Part shown: in pieces, positions 1 to 9,823 of the stretch | Layout of the letters: every line of letters starts with the position of its first letter | How positions within the stretch are numbered: the first letter of the stretch is position 1 | From: Rhodoferax sp. TS-BS-61-7 | GTDB lineage: Bacteria > Pseudomonadota > Gammaproteobacteria > Burkholderiales > Burkholderiaceae_C | Length of the DNA: 64,000 nucleotides | Assembly: GCF_002943465.1 (NCBI RefSeq) | Contig: NZ_PTQY01000002.1 | Span: 1-64,000, forward strand | Reading direction: 5' to 3' | Made by a program: the position numbers and the translations under genes | Notes under the pieces: model-generated | The model's input: the letters and a program-made list of their open reading frames with translations, nothing else | What the model was told of the DNA's origin: nothing | Databases searched by the model: none

Positions 1-119
1 AACGCTCGATTGCGCGCATTGAACGCCTGCTTAACTCCAGACCGCGTGCATGCTTGGGCTTCAAGACCCCTGCTGAGGTACTCTCGGAACTGCGCAACCA
101 ATGTCGCGATTCGAACTAG
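1..119 (+). CDS. IS30-family transposase, C-terminal fragment (cut by window edge)
   Basis: The reading frame starting at base 3 is open from the window edge to a TAG at 117-119. It encodes about 38 residues ending in RACLGFKTPAEVLSELRNQ and a short tail. The R-P-R-x-C-L-G-F-K-T-P-A-E pattern is the classic C-terminus of IS30-family DDE transposases, where N-x-R-P-R-K-x-L-G-(F/Y)-x-T-P precedes the stop. The N-terminal helix-turn-helix and DDE residues would lie left of the window, so intactness cannot be judged. The family assignment rests on this short motif only. Confidence 0.7.
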   Translation, partial: RSIARIERLLNSRPRACLGFKTPAEVLSELRNQCRDSN

Positions 120-127
120 AAATCAAG

Positions 128-175
128 TTTTAGGCCTCTAGCGCCCGTGCAGTCTGCGCGAGGCGCTATTTTTTT
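128..175 (+). terminator. Terminator-like hairpin made from a diverged dispersed repeat
   Basis: TAGCGCC (139-145) and GGCGCTA (162-168) form a 7 bp perfect stem followed by seven T residues (169-175), a rho-independent terminator for the transposase on the + strand. The segment from GTTTTAGGCCTCTAGCGCC onward resembles the dispersed repeat at 31597-31652, so this looks like a degenerate copy acting as a terminator. Confidence 0.6.
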
Positions 176-207
176 GAGAGCAGTCTTGCAGGCAAGACCG
201 GCTGAGC

Positions 208-2670
208 TCAGGCCTGCAGGCGCAGTTCGGTCTCGTTGTCGGCCAGTAGGCGGTTGAGCGCACGCTCCACAATCGGCGCCTGCTCCAGCATGCGCAGCGC
301 ACCGTTGCGCAGCATGGCCGCCACTTCACGTTCATTGCGCACAAAGGCGTCAAAGCCTTCGCGGTTGGTGAACAAAAAACGCGTGCGCATGGGGCTGACC
401 CAACTCAGACGGCAGCGGTGCGAGGGCAGGTCGGGCTCGGCCACTTCAAACCACACGCCACGCGTCAGCAACTGCGCGCTGGCGTCAAAATCATCCATGG
501 CCGCCGGGTCGTGCACCGTGAGCTGCGTGGCACGCCGTTGGTCCAGCGCCTCCATGGCAGCGTCGCCCGCACTTTCTTCCAGCGCCGCGCTTTGCGTGTC
601 GATGGGGGGCGGCGCTTTCATGCGGATGGCCAGCATGTGGGTACCGATCAGGCGGCGCGTGAAGGTGGCGCGTGGGTCGCCGTACCACTCGATGGCATCT
701 AGCTCCACGTTCAGGACGCGCACCAGCTCGGGCAGCACACCGACCAGGGCCTTGCGCTCCTCTGAGGTGGTCTTGGGCTGGGTGCTCCAGATGAGCTGGT
801 CCATGGTCTGCAGCGCCGCGTTCCAGCGGCCAGGCTCGCTGTCTTCCAGCATCCAGGCCGCGGCAATGACTTGGCGCCATTCGGTGGTGAGAAAAGGCTT
901 GAGGAAGGGCACCAGCGGCAGGCTGTCGGGCAGCGCGCTGATGCGGGCGTGCACGATTTCGTCGGCATGGGCCAGTGCGGCATTCAGCGCTTCCTGGTCG
1001 CGTTCCTGGTTGGCAACCGGCTCGATTTGCTGCTGTGCCTGTTGTTCGCTCTCAAACAGGTACTCGGTGAACTCGGCCAGCAGCAGGCTGAACAGTGTCA
1101 GGTCGTCTTCAAACTCGTGCAGCACGCGCTGCACGGTGTGTTCGATGCGCTGGTACAGCGGATCTTCTTCGCCTTTTTCTGGGGTCCAGGCCACGGAGGA
1201 CGAGGCCAGCGTATCCACCAGCTTGCGCGCAGGGTGCTCGCTGCTCAAGAAAAAGTCACGGTCCATCATGGCCGCGCGCAGCACCGGAATCTGCAGGCGG
1301 CCGATCACCACCTTCATTTGCATGGGGATGGCCTGGTCGGCAAAGACGTAGTCAAACACCTCGGCCAGTGCATCCACCGTGCCGCGGTCCAGCTCGGGGG
1401 CCTGGCGAATCGCGTCCTGTTCGCGTATCTGGCGCAGCACATTGTGGTGGCCGTGCGGACTGTCTTGCGGCTGCAAAAACTGGAAACGCGAGGCGTTAGG
1501 TCCGGCGTTCGCCTGCATCTGGCCCAGGTAATTGAGCAGCGCCGGATCGGCCGGCACCATGTTGCCCGCGGGTTGCAGGGTGTTGGCGTACCCGTGTTCA
1601 GTGCCGTTGGTGTCGCCGTCGTACAGGCGGGCTGCACCGCCGGCCGCTGTGGCGGCACCGGCATAGGCGTTGCCCGCGCCGCCATGGCCAGCGGAAGCCC
1701 CTGCGGTGCCGACATTGCCGGGTGCGGCGCCCACACCCAGACGTTGCAAAAAGGCTTTGACCTGGGTGGCAATTTGTTGGCCTGCCGGGGCCAGCGCACT
1801 CCAGGCGCTGCGTGCAGGCTCGGCGCCTGCCGGGGCCAGGGCCGCGTGTTGCGTGAGCGGTGCGGGTGCCGACTGCAGCGGCACCTGGCTGCTCTGGCTC
1901 GCGTCTCCCAAGGGGGCTGAACCCGTCAGCGGGGCATAGGCCGAGGACACGGACTTGCGAATGCGGTGTACGGTTTGGGCCTGAATGCCCGCCTGGGTCA
2001 GTGTGGCGCCCAGGTCGGTGTAGAGCGGCGCCAGGTCCATGGTGTGGCCGGGCTCCAGCGCCTGCACCAGGTGTTCGGTGGCTTGGGGCTCAAACTCGCC
2101 TTTGTCCCAGGCGCGCATGAAGGCCCCAAGCAGCACACCAGGGCGAAACGGGTTGGACGACAGGGTGGGCGATTCGTTGCCAAACAGCGCCCCCAGTTTT
2201 TGTGTGAGCGGGCTGAGGGTGCTTTCGTAGCGGGTGTTGAACTGCTGGGCCACCCGGTCCAGCAGCAGGATGCGGTGCACCTCATCCACATCAATCAAAC
2301 TCAGCGTCATGCCGTCCAGCGCGTGGTCGCTGGCTGGGGCGGGTTTGGCCCCGAGTTTTTCCATCTCGGGCCAGACGGCCTGCACCTCTTCCTGCAGACA
2401 CTGTTGCAGTGCTTCGCGGTAAAGACGCTTGAACGTGGTGGCCTGGCGGTCCAGCAACACGGCTGCTGTGCGCAGGTTTTGGGATTGCAACAGGGGCAGC
2501 TTGCTGTCGGCCAGGTCCAGCAAGTGGGTGCGGATTTGTTTGAGCTGGGCGTCTTCGCGGTCTTCAAAATAGCCCAGCGTTTTCCCCATCATGGCGCGCA
2601 CCAGACGCAGCGCTTGCGCGCGCGACTCCGGGGTGCTGGTGCTGGCTGAAAAAGGCTGAAATGCGCTCAT
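208..2670 (-). CDS. DUF1631 family protein
   Basis: A large protein of about 820 residues, recognised as the DUF1631 family of proteobacterial proteins, which have no settled function. A Gly/Ala-rich low-complexity linker (GASAGHGGAGNAYAG and similar) in the first half separates an N-terminal region from a mostly helical acidic middle. The C-terminal part contains R-C-R-L-S-W-V-S-P followed by R-F-L-F-T-N-R-E-G, a PilZ-like small beta segment typical of this family. The frame stays open upstream to 2784, giving up to 38 extra residues. I chose the ATG at 2670 because MSAFQPFSAS looks like a natural start, whereas the upstream extension is low quality; neither start has a strong Shine-Dalgarno. 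There is no signal peptide, so it is probably cytoplasmic. No operon partner is evident. Confidence 0.75.
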   Translation of the reverse strand: MSAFQPFSASTSTPESRAQALRLVRAMMGKTLGYFEDREDAQLKQIRTHLLDLADSKLPLLQSQNLRTAAVLLDRQATTFKRLYREALQQCLQEEVQAVWPEMEKLGAKPAPASDHALDGMTLSLIDVDEVHRILLLDRVAQQFNTRYESTLSPLTQKLGALFGNESPTLSSNPFRPGVLLGAFMRAWDKGEFEPQATEHLVQALEPGHTMDLAPLYTDLGATLTQAGIQAQTVHRIRKSVSSAYAPLTGSAPLGDASQSSQVPLQSAPAPLTQHAALAPAGAEPARSAWSALAPAGQQIATQVKAFLQRLGVGAAPGNVGTAGASAGHGGAGNAYAGAATAAGGAARLYDGDTNGTEHGYANTLQPAGNMVPADPALLNYLGQMQANAGPNASRFQFLQPQDSPHGHHNVLRQIREQDAIRQAPELDRGTVDALAEVFDYVFADQAIPMQMKVVIGRLQIPVLRAAMMDRDFFLSSEHPARKLVDTLASSSVAWTPEKGEEDPLYQRIEHTVQRVLHEFEDDLTLFSLLLAEFTEYLFESEQQAQQQIEPVANQERDQEALNAALAHADEIVHARISALPDSLPLVPFLKPFLTTEWRQVIAAAWMLEDSEPGRWNAALQTMDQLIWSTQPKTTSEERKALVGVLPELVRVLNVELDAIEWYGDPRATFTRRLIGTHMLAIRMKAPPPIDTQSAALEESAGDAAMEALDQRRATQLTVHDPAAMDDFDASAQLLTRGVWFEVAEPDLPSHRCRLSWVSPMRTRFLFTNREGFDAFVRNEREVAAMLRNGALRMLEQAPIVERALNRLLADNETELRLQA

Positions 2671-2846
2671 GTACCGCTGAATGGTGACGCAGCCCCCGGG
2701 GCTGGCGATCCGTTCGTCCATCGACTGTATTTCTGATGCGGAATGATCGCATGGACCATGCCCGTGCCCTAGGTCTTGGACCATCCAAAGCGGCAGATTT
2801 ACAAAGTACGGCCTCGGTTTCTGGTAACGATTTGTAAATAGCCCGA

Positions 2847-3491
2847 TCAGACTAGCGGAAAGTAGGTCGCAGCGTGGCCAGGTTGCCAGGCCGTGTACTT
2901 GTCCATGCAGCGCAGGTAAGTGTCCGATGTCTCAAAGTGGCCCAGCCAGGCCTGCAGTTTTGGCCAGGCTTGCGCAGCAAACCACGCAGGGTCGGTGTGG
3001 GCGAATTGGCGTATGAAAGGGGCGATGGCAGCATCCGCCAGGCCCCATTGGCCGCCGCCCAGATAGGCTTGGCGGGCGAGTGTGGTGTTCAGGGTTTGCA
3101 GCCAAGGCGCTGCTGCATCCCGTTCGGTTTGGCCGTTCTCCAGCCCGTGGCGTGCAGGGTATTTGTAGCGGTCCAACTGGCGTTTGAACGATCCGTCGTT
3201 GTGGGCGATCAGCGCGTGGGTGCTGGCCCAAGCGTCTGTATCAGTGGGCAACCAGGCGTGGGGGTCATGGCGTTGCAGTGCCCACAACATGATCTCCAGG
3301 CTTTGCTCCAGCACCGTGCCATCGTCTTGCACCAGCACTGGCACGGTGCCTTTGGGAGAGGCCTGCAGCAGCGCCACTGGCTTCTGCGCCAGCACTACCT
3401 CACGCAGCTCACAGGTCTGCTGGCTGACCGCCAGGGCCATGCGGGCCCGCATGGCGTACGGGCAGCGCCTGAACGAGTAGAGCACCGGCAT
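2847..3491 (-). CDS. Glutathione S-transferase-like protein
   Basis: A 214-residue protein with a thioredoxin-like N-terminal domain: strand MPVLYSF, then R-R-C-P-Y-A-M-R-A-R-M, where the Cys-Pro sits at the usual active-site turn. It continues with the cis-Pro region G-T-V-P-V-L and the glutathione-binding E-Q-S-L-E-I motif near residues 60-70. The C-terminal half is helical, as in GSTs, and the length is normal. The CPYAMRAR motif resembles glutaredoxin-2 or omega-class enzymes that use Cys rather than Ser/Tyr. It lies just downstream of trhO (9 bp gap, same strand) and is probably cotranscribed. The substrate cannot be told. Confidence 0.85.
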   Translation of the reverse strand: MPVLYSFRRCPYAMRARMALAVSQQTCELREVVLAQKPVALLQASPKGTVPVLVQDDGTVLEQSLEIMLWALQRHDPHAWLPTDTDAWASTHALIAHNDGSFKRQLDRYKYPARHGLENGQTERDAAAPWLQTLNTTLARQAYLGGGQWGLADAAIAPFIRQFAHTDPAWFAAQAWPKLQAWLGHFETSDTYLRCMDKYTAWQPGHAATYFPLV

Positions 3492-3500
3492 GCCGTGTCC

Positions 3501-4451
3501 TCAGGGCTCGGACTTGTGGGGCAAGACGGCACCGATGTGCACCTGCTGGCGCGCCTTGGCCAGCTCCCACTGGCGCTGGCGTTCGCGGGCACTGGCTTTC
3601 TGGGTGTCGCTGGTGGCGGCATGGCAGCGCGGGCAGCTCACCCCCGCCTCATACAGGGGCGATGTGGTGGCGCCGTCTTCCAGCGGCTGGCGGCAGGCGC
3701 GGCACAGGCCATGGTGGCCGGGCACCAGGCCGTGGCCCACCGAGACGCGCTCGTCGAACACAAAACATTCACCTTGCCAGAGGCTTTGCGCGGGTGGAAT
3801 GTTTTCGAGGTATTTGAGGATGCCGCCCTCCAGGTGGTAGACCTCGTCATAACCTTGTGCCCGCATGTAGGCGGTGGACTTTTCGCAGCGGATCCCTCCG
3901 GTGCAAAACATGGCGACCTTGGGTTTTTTACCGCTTGGGGGGTGCAGTCGCTCCGATTGCTGCACCCACTGGGGCAGCTCGGCAAAGGTCTTGATATGGG
4001 GGTTGATGGCGCCAGCAAAAGTGCCAATGTCCACTTCGTAGTCGTTGCGGGTGTCTACCACCACCACATCCGGATCGGAGATCAGCGCGTTCCAGTCTTC
4101 GGGTTTCACGTAGGTGCCGGCCATCTGGGTGGGGCTGATGCCGTTCACCTGCATGGTAACGATTTCCTTTTTCAGGCGCACCTTCATGCGGTAAAACGGT
4201 GCCTTGTCCGCAAACGATTCTTTGTGCTGCAGGTCGGCCAGCAGCGGGTCAGCACGCAGATAGGCCAAGACGGCATGTACATCGTCGGGCGCACCGGCAA
4301 TGGTGCTGTTGATGCCTTCACGGGCCAGCAAAATCAGGCCTTTGACCTGGTGTGATTCACAAAAATCCAGCAGCGCAGGCTTGCGCTCGGCGTAGTCGGG
4401 CAGGTCCACAAACTTGTAAAAAGCGGCGGTCAGGTAACGGGGGGAGGGCAT
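3501..4451 (-). CDS. trhO: tRNA uridine(34) hydroxylase TrhO (rhodanese family)
   Basis: A 316-residue homologue of E. coli TrhO (YceA), which hydroxylates U34 of certain tRNAs at C5 on the way to 5-methoxyuridine/cmo5U, using prephenate-independent oxygen chemistry. The N-terminal acylphosphatase-like domain begins YLTAAFYKFVDL and contains L-A-R-E-G-I-N-S-T-I-A-G. A rhodanese domain follows with V-V-D-T-R-N-D-Y-E and the catalytic loop C-T-G-G-I-R-C-E-K-S (first Cys about residue 183). The C-terminal part has Cys pairs C-R-A-C and C-P-R-C, likely a zinc site. The frame is open far upstream into the neighbouring gene, but family alignment supports the ATG at 4451. Confidence 0.93.
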   Translation of the reverse strand: MPSPRYLTAAFYKFVDLPDYAERKPALLDFCESHQVKGLILLAREGINSTIAGAPDDVHAVLAYLRADPLLADLQHKESFADKAPFYRMKVRLKKEIVTMQVNGISPTQMAGTYVKPEDWNALISDPDVVVVDTRNDYEVDIGTFAGAINPHIKTFAELPQWVQQSERLHPPSGKKPKVAMFCTGGIRCEKSTAYMRAQGYDEVYHLEGGILKYLENIPPAQSLWQGECFVFDERVSVGHGLVPGHHGLCRACRQPLEDGATTSPLYEAGVSCPRCHAATSDTQKASARERQRQWELAKARQQVHIGAVLPHKSEP

Positions 4452-4488
4452 GGTGCAATTGTGCCTTGGGGCAGGGGGGGTGTGGTGT

Positions 4489-5853
4489 TCAGCAGGGCCA
4501 GGTGGAGCCGTGTTCGGGCACCAGTGCACGCCAGTGCAGCTCGCGCTCAATGCGCGCCCGCAAGGTGTCGGCGGCTTCCAGATCGCCATGCACCACATAC
4601 ACCTGGTCGGGGCGGCTGGGGCTGTTGCGCAGCCAGTCCAGCAGCTGTGTGGCATCTGCGTGGGCAGAGGCCGACTCCAGTTGCACGATCTCGGCATGCA
4701 CCTCCACGTCGCGGCCGTGGATACGCACAGTGCGCGCGCCGCTGGCCAGTGTGGCACCGCGCGTGCCGGGCGACTGGTAGCCCGTGAGGATGACCATGTT
4801 GCGGTGGTTGCCCGCGTGGTGGGCCAGGTGGTGCAGTACCCGGCCACCGGTGGCCATGCCGCTGGCTGAGAGAATGACCATGGGTCCATGGCGTGACGCC
4901 AGGGCTTTGGATTCATCGGTGCTATTGACCATGGTGGCGGCATGGGTCATGGCATGCACTGCGTCACGGCTCAGCCGGTGTTCGCCGGGGTGCTGTTCAA
5001 ACAAATGGGTGGTGTGCACTGCCATGGGGCTGTCCAGAAACACGGGCAGCCCGTGGGGCAGGGTGCCGTTGGCCTTGAGTTGGGCTATGGCGTGCAGCAG
5101 GGCTTGTGCGCGCCCAACGGCAAACACAGGCACCACGGCCACGCCGCCGCGCGCCGCCAAGCGTTGTAGGGCCGGCCCCAATTCGGCCAGCAGGTTGTCC
5201 TGTGGGTGGGAGCGGTCCCCGTAGGTGGATTCGATCAACACAGTGTCTGCGGCCGGGGCTGCATCCGGTGGGTTCATCAGGGAGTCATCGGGGCGCCCCA
5301 GGTCGCCGGAAAACAAAATTCTGCGCCCTGCGACTTCCAGCAAGATGCTGGACGCGCCCAGGATATGGCCCGCTGGCTGAAAGGTGGCGCGCCAGCCGGG
5401 CAGGGGTTGGAAGGTTTTGCGCTGGTGCACGGTTTTGATCAGCGGAAGGCAGTCCAAGGCATCCTGGCGGGTGTAGAGCGGCAGTGCGGGTGTGTGTTTG
5501 GAGAAGCCATGGCGGTTGGCAAAGGCAGCATCTTCTTCCTGGATGTGCCCGCTGTCGGGCAGCAACACACGGCACAAATCACGGGTACCGGCCGAGGCAT
5601 AGATGGGGCCGCGGTAGCCTTCTTTGGCCAGCAATGGCAGGTAGCCACTGTGGTCCAGATGCGCATGGGTGAGTAACACCGCGTCCACTTGGTCGGGCGC
5701 GATGGGCAGTGGTGTCCAGTTGCGCAAGCGCAGCTGTTTGTAGCCCTGGAACAAGCCGCAGTCCACCAGCAGGGACTGGTCACCGCAGCGCACTAGGTAC
5801 TTGGAGCCTGTGACCGTGCCCGCTGCGCCGAGAAAGGTGATGGAAACGCCCAT
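4489..5853 (-). CDS. MBL-fold beta-CASP ribonuclease / RNA-processing exonuclease-like
   Basis: A 454-residue metallo-beta-lactamase protein of the beta-CASP/RMMBL type (bacterial CPSF-73-like). The metal site is L-T-H-A-H-L-D-H-S-G-Y (HxHxDH), with further ligands in G-D-L-G, the S-T-Y-G-D-R motif (motif A of beta-CASP), S-A-S-G-M-A-T-G-G-R (motif B region) and the C-terminal V-H-G-D (RMMBL). Known members act on RNA; the in vivo substrate here is unknown. The start is ATG 5853, which has a GGAGG five bases upstream; a TTG four codons earlier is less likely. The Shine-Dalgarno lies directly beside the dnaJ terminator, so this gene is probably expressed by weak read-through or by a promoter inside the dnaJ end. 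Confidence 0.88.
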   Translation of the reverse strand: MGVSITFLGAAGTVTGSKYLVRCGDQSLLVDCGLFQGYKQLRLRNWTPLPIAPDQVDAVLLTHAHLDHSGYLPLLAKEGYRGPIYASAGTRDLCRVLLPDSGHIQEEDAAFANRHGFSKHTPALPLYTRQDALDCLPLIKTVHQRKTFQPLPGWRATFQPAGHILGASSILLEVAGRRILFSGDLGRPDDSLMNPPDAAPAADTVLIESTYGDRSHPQDNLLAELGPALQRLAARGGVAVVPVFAVGRAQALLHAIAQLKANGTLPHGLPVFLDSPMAVHTTHLFEQHPGEHRLSRDAVHAMTHAATMVNSTDESKALASRHGPMVILSASGMATGGRVLHHLAHHAGNHRNMVILTGYQSPGTRGATLASGARTVRIHGRDVEVHAEIVQLESASAHADATQLLDWLRNSPSRPDQVYVVHGDLEAADTLRARIERELHWRALVPEHGSTWPC

Positions 5854-5866
5854 GGAGTCCTCCAAG

Positions 5867-5903
5867 AAAAAAGCCGCCGGGTCGTTTATAGACCGGGCGG
5901 CTT
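5867..5903 (-). terminator. Intrinsic terminator after dnaJ
   Basis: AAGCCGCCGGGTC (5871-5883) pairs with GACCGGGCGGCTT (5891-5903) with one mismatch. On the - strand the hairpin is followed by a run of T (complement of 5867-5872). It ends the dnaK-dnaJ transcript and touches the Shine-Dalgarno of the beta-CASP gene. Confidence 0.8.
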
Positions 5904-5942
5904 GACAAGAGCGCGGGGGAGTCCCGCTTTTCTTGACCTGGA

Positions 5943-7079
5943 TCAGCTAAAGAAGCTCTTCAAGCGATCGGTCCAGCTGTCACCCGAGGGTGAGTGTTTG
6001 CTGCCGCCCTTTTTGAAGGACTCGTCCAACTCCTTGAGCAGCTTGCGTTGGTGCTCGCTGAGTTTGACCGGGGTCTCGACCGCAATGTGGCAGTACAGGT
6101 CGCCCGGGTAGCTGGAGCGCACGCCCTTGATGCCCTTGCCACGCAGGCGGAACTGTTTGCCGGTCTGGGTGCCTTCCGGAATATCGATCGCGGCCTTGCC
6201 AGCTAGCGTGGGTACATCAATCTCGCCACCCAGCGATGCGGTGACGATGCTGATGGGCACCGAGCAATGCAGGTCGTCGCCATCACGCTCAAAAATGTCG
6301 TGTTTCTTCAGGCGGATCTCGATGTACAGGTCGCCGGGCGGGCCGCCGTTGGTACCGGGCTCACCGTTGCCTGCGCTGCGGATGCGCATGCCACCGTCGA
6401 TGCCGGCGGGGATTTTGACTTCCAGCGTCTTCTGGCGCTTGATCTTGCCCTGGCCGCTGCACGCGATGCAAGGCTCAGGAATCACCTTGCCATTGCCGCG
6501 GCAGGTGGGGCAGGTCTGTTGCACGCTGAAGAAACCCTGGCGCATTTGCACCGTGCCAGCGCCATTGCAGGTGCCGCAGGTTTTGACCTGGGTGCCGGGC
6601 TTGGCGCCGCTGCCTTTGCAGGTGTCGCAGCTGTCCCAGCTCGGGATGCGGATTTGTGCGTCCTTGCCGCGGGCGGCCTCTTCCAGCGTCACTTCCATGG
6701 CGTAGCTCAGGTCGCTGCCACGGTAGACCTGGCGACCTCCGCGCGCACCACCGCCGCGCTGTTGGCCGAACATGTCGCCAAAGATGTCGCCAAAGGCTTC
6801 GGCAAAACCGCCATAACCCTCGCCGCCACCGCCGCCACCGCGGTTGGGGTCCACACCGGCGTGGCCGTACTGGTCGTAGGCAGCGCGTTTCTGCGCGTCC
6901 GACAACATCTCGTAGGCTTCTTTGCCTTCCTTGAACTTTTCTTCGGCGGCCTTGGCCGCATCGCCCTGGTTGCGGTCAGGGTGGTGCTTCATCGCCAACT
7001 TGCGATAGGCCTTTTTAATCTCGTCCTCGGAGGCGTTTTTGGCAACGCCCAGGATTTCGTAATAGTCTCGTTTGGCCAT
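5943..7079 (-). CDS. dnaJ: Chaperone protein DnaJ
   Basis: A full-length 378-residue type I Hsp40 that delivers substrates to DnaK and stimulates its ATPase. The J domain (residues 1-70) carries K-H-H-P-D-R-N with the HPD triad. A Gly/Phe region ([11 protein letters not shown]) follows at about 75-110. Four zinc-finger repeats are intact: [32 protein letters not shown] (about residues 145-210). The C-terminal substrate-binding domains and dimerisation end are complete. It lies 92 bp downstream of dnaK, with a hairpin between that probably attenuates expression. Confidence 0.97.
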   Translation of the reverse strand: MAKRDYYEILGVAKNASEDEIKKAYRKLAMKHHPDRNQGDAAKAAEEKFKEGKEAYEMLSDAQKRAAYDQYGHAGVDPNRGGGGGGEGYGGFAEAFGDIFGDMFGQQRGGGARGGRQVYRGSDLSYAMEVTLEEAARGKDAQIRIPSWDSCDTCKGSGAKPGTQVKTCGTCNGAGTVQMRQGFFSVQQTCPTCRGNGKVIPEPCIACSGQGKIKRQKTLEVKIPAGIDGGMRIRSAGNGEPGTNGGPPGDLYIEIRLKKHDIFERDGDDLHCSVPISIVTASLGGEIDVPTLAGKAAIDIPEGTQTGKQFRLRGKGIKGVRSSYPGDLYCHIAVETPVKLSEHQRKLLKELDESFKKGGSKHSPSGDSWTDRLKSFFS

Positions 7080-7104
7080 GTGTGTCTCTGTGCCCGTTTA
7101 CAAC

Positions 7105-7144
7105 AGAAAAGCCGCGTTGAACCCCAGCAGGCGTTCAACGCGGC
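7105..7144 (-). terminator. dnaK-dnaJ intergenic hairpin (attenuator)
   Basis: A perfect 12 bp stem, GCCGCGTTGAAC (7111-7122) with GTTCAACGCGGC (7133-7144), loop 10. On the - strand it is followed by TTTTCTGTT. It looks like a leaky terminator that would make dnaJ less abundant than dnaK. Confidence 0.7.
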
Positions 7145-7171
7145 ATCTTTCAGCTGCGCGTGTCCGCGCAA

Positions 7172-9118
7172 TCAGCCTTTTTTGACTTCCTTGACTTCCG
7201 CGTCCACCACGTTGTCATCGTCTGCGGGCTTGGAAGACGCCTGAGCGCCTTGCTCGGGCGCCGCTTGCTCGCCACCTTCAGCCGCCTGCTTGGCTTGCAT
7301 ATCGGCGTACATCTTCTCGCCCAGCTTTTGGCTAGCAGCCATCAACGCTTCGCTCTTGGCCTTGATTGCGTCCTTGTCGTCGCCCTTGAGGGTGTCTTCC
7401 AAGTCCTTGATCGCGGCTTCGATAGCGTCTTTTTCGCCGGCTTCCAGCTTGTCGCCGTATTCGGTCAGGCTCTTCTTGACGCTGTGCACATTGGCATCGG
7501 CTTCATTCTTGGCCTGCACCAGTTCCAGCTTTTTCTTGTCATCGGCAGCGTTCAGCTCGGCGTCTTTCACCATTTGCTGGATTTCTGCTTCGGACAAACC
7601 GGAGTTGGCCTTGATGGTGATCTTGTTTTCCTTGCCGGTGCCCTTGTCCTTGGCGCCCACGTGCAAGATGCCGTTGGCGTCAATGTCAAACGACACTTCA
7701 ATTTGCGGGGTACCGCGGGCCGAGGGTGGAATGCCTTCGAGGTTGAACTCACCCAACATCTTGTTCACGGCAGCGATTTCGCGCTCACCCTGGAACACCT
7801 TGATCGTCACGGCCGGCTGGTTGTCTTCGGCAGTCGAGAAGGTCTGTGCAAACTTGGTGGGGATGGTCGTGTTTTTGGTGATCATCTTGGTCATCACGCC
7901 ACCCAGGGTTTCAATACCCAGAGACAGAGGTGTCACGTCCAACAGCAACACGTCCTTGCGGTCACCCGAGAGCACTTGGCCCTGGATCGCAGCACCCACG
8001 GCCACGGCTTCGTCAGGGTTCACGTCCTTGCGGGGTTCCTTGCCGAACAGTTCCTTGACCTTCTCTTGCACCTTGGGCATGCGGGTCATGCCACCTACCA
8101 GAATCACGTCATGGATGTCGGAGGCCGACACGCCAGCATCCTTCAAGGCGGTGCGGATCGGCGCAATGGTGCGCTCGATCAGTTCTTCCACCAGGGCTTC
8201 CAGCTTGGCGCGGGTCAGCTTGATGTTCAGGTGCTTGGGACCGGACGCGTCTGCCGTGATGTAAGGCAGGTTGATGTCGGTTTGTGAGCTGCTGGAGAGT
8301 TCGATCTTGGCCTTTTCCGCGGCTTCTTTCAGGCGTTGCAGGGCCAACACGTCCTTGGACAGATCGACGCCTTGCTCTTTCTTGAACTCGGTAATGATGA
8401 AGTCGATCACGCGCTGGTCGAAGTCTTCGCCGCCCAGGAAGGTGTCACCGTTGGTGGACAACACTTCGAATTGCTTCTCACCGTCAACGTCAGCGATTTC
8501 AATGATGGACACGTCAAAGGTGCCGCCACCCAAGTCGTACACGGCGATCTTGCGGTCGCCCTTTTCGTTTTTGTCCATACCGAATGCCAGTGCGGCAGCG
8601 GTAGGTTCGTTGATGATGCGCTTGACATCCAGACCGGCAATACGGCCGGCGTCCTTGGTGGCCTGGCGCTGTGCGTCGTTGAAGTAGGCCGGCACCGTGA
8701 TGACGGCTTCAGTCACTTCTTCGCCGAGGTAGTCTTCGGCGGTCTTCTTCATCTTGCGCAAAATGTCGGCGCTGACCTGCTGGGGGGCCATGCGGTTGCC
8801 GCGCACTTCCACCCAGGCGTCGCCGTTGTCGGCTGCGGCAATGGTGTAGGGCATCAGGTCGATGTCCTTCTGCACTTCTTTTTCTGTGAACTTGCGGCCG
8901 ATCAGGCGCTTGACCGCGTACAGGGTGTTCTTGGGGTTGGTCACCGACTGGCGCTTGGCGGACGCGCCAACCAGCACTTCGCCATCTTCCTGGTACGCAA
9001 TGATGGACGGTGTAGTACGTGCGCCTTCTGCGTTCTCGATGACTTTGGGGGTGTTGCCCTCCATGATGGCCACGCAGCTGTTGGTGGTACCCAAGTCAAT
9101 GCCGATGATTCTTCCCAT
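7172..9118 (-). CDS. dnaK: Chaperone protein DnaK (Hsp70)
   Basis: A complete 648-residue Hsp70. The ATPase domain has G-I-D-L-G-T-T-N-S (phosphate 1), [21 protein letters not shown] and [10 protein letters not shown]. The linker [13 protein letters not shown] precedes the substrate-binding domain and helical lid. The tail ends [10 protein letters not shown]. An AGGAG Shine-Dalgarno sits upstream of ATG 9118. It is the middle gene of grpE-dnaK-dnaJ and has its own sigma-32-like promoter at 9159-9184. Confidence 0.98.
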   Translation of the reverse strand: MGRIIGIDLGTTNSCVAIMEGNTPKVIENAEGARTTPSIIAYQEDGEVLVGASAKRQSVTNPKNTLYAVKRLIGRKFTEKEVQKDIDLMPYTIAAADNGDAWVEVRGNRMAPQQVSADILRKMKKTAEDYLGEEVTEAVITVPAYFNDAQRQATKDAGRIAGLDVKRIINEPTAAALAFGMDKNEKGDRKIAVYDLGGGTFDVSIIEIADVDGEKQFEVLSTNGDTFLGGEDFDQRVIDFIITEFKKEQGVDLSKDVLALQRLKEAAEKAKIELSSSSQTDINLPYITADASGPKHLNIKLTRAKLEALVEELIERTIAPIRTALKDAGVSASDIHDVILVGGMTRMPKVQEKVKELFGKEPRKDVNPDEAVAVGAAIQGQVLSGDRKDVLLLDVTPLSLGIETLGGVMTKMITKNTTIPTKFAQTFSTAEDNQPAVTIKVFQGEREIAAVNKMLGEFNLEGIPPSARGTPQIEVSFDIDANGILHVGAKDKGTGKENKITIKANSGLSEAEIQQMVKDAELNAADDKKKLELVQAKNEADANVHSVKKSLTEYGDKLEAGEKDAIEAAIKDLEDTLKGDDKDAIKAKSEALMAASQKLGEKMYADMQAKQAAEGGEQAAPEQGAQASSKPADDDNVVDAEVKEVKKG

Positions 9119-9158
9119 GATTTACTCCTGCTAACTTAAAAATTCAGATGTGGATAAG

Positions 9159-9184
9159 GTGTGGGGTACTTTTGGACTTTCAAG
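9159..9184 (-). promoter_or_regulatory. Sigma-32-type promoter of dnaK
   Basis: On the - strand CTTGAAA (complement of 9178-9184), an 11-base spacer, then CCCCACAC (complement of 9159-9166). This closely matches the heat-shock consensus CTTGAAA-N11-16-CCCCATNT. It lies about 40 bases upstream of the dnaK start codon. No CIRCE inverted repeat is present. Confidence 0.75.
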
Positions 9185-9225
9185 AGCCCCCAAGGCCCAA
9201 AGTGGTATTTTTTAGAGCGCTTGCT

Positions 9226-9789
9226 TTATTTTGCGGCGGTCACGGTGACCAAGGCCGGGCGCAACACGCGGTCAGCAATCGAATACCCTTTTTGCAGCAC
9301 GCTCACCACGGTGTTGGCGTCCTGCTCAGCCGGCACTACGCTGATGGCCTGGTGCTGGTGCGGGTCAAACTTGGTACCTGCAGCAGGGGCGATGGCGATG
9401 ACCTTGTTGCGCTCTAGCGCCGCTACCAGCTGGCGCAGCGTGGCCTGGGCGCCCTCGCGGATTTGCTCGGGGGTGGCGTCCTTGATCACCAGACCGGCTT
9501 CCAGGCTGTCGGCCACGGGCAACATGCTCTCCGCAAACGACTCGACGGCAAACTTGCGGGCCTTGGCGATTTCGTCTTCGGCGCGGCGGCGGGCGTTTTC
9601 GGCCTCGGCCTTGGCGCGCAGAAACTGGTCCGCCAGCTCGCTGCTCTTGGCCTGCAGGGTGGCCAGCTCGGCCTGGGCTTGGGTCAGGGCATCTGCCTCG
9701 TTGGCGGCCTGGGCTGCAACCATGTCCTCGGTGCTTTGGTAATTGGCGGCCGTAGGGTTGGGGGTAGGGGTAGAGGAGGTGTCAGACAT
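9226..9789 (-). CDS. grpE: Nucleotide exchange factor GrpE
   Basis: 187 residues; the exchange factor that releases ADP from DnaK. An N-terminal Ser/Thr/Pro-rich tail leads into a long coiled coil ([18 protein letters not shown]), the [12 protein letters not shown] region typical of the GrpE dimer stalk, and the beta-wing with F-D-P-H-Q-H-Q-A and V-L-Q-K-G-Y. The C-terminus [10 protein letters not shown] is standard. It is first in grpE-dnaK-dnaJ and preceded by a sigma-32-type promoter. Confidence 0.96.
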   Translation of the reverse strand: MSDTSSTPTPNPTAANYQSTEDMVAAQAANEADALTQAQAELATLQAKSSELADQFLRAKAEAENARRRAEDEIAKARKFAVESFAESMLPVADSLEAGLVIKDATPEQIREGAQATLRQLVAALERNKVIAIAPAAGTKFDPHQHQAISVVPAEQDANTVVSVLQKGYSIADRVLRPALVTVTAAK

Positions 9790-9823
9790 GCGTTTGGATG
9801 GAAGTTAGGCGGGAATGCGCCCC

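Noticed and set aside
9119..9225. HrcA/CIRCE element upstream of dnaK
   Set aside because: No TTAGCACTC-N9-GAGTGCTAA-like inverted repeat is present in the gap.
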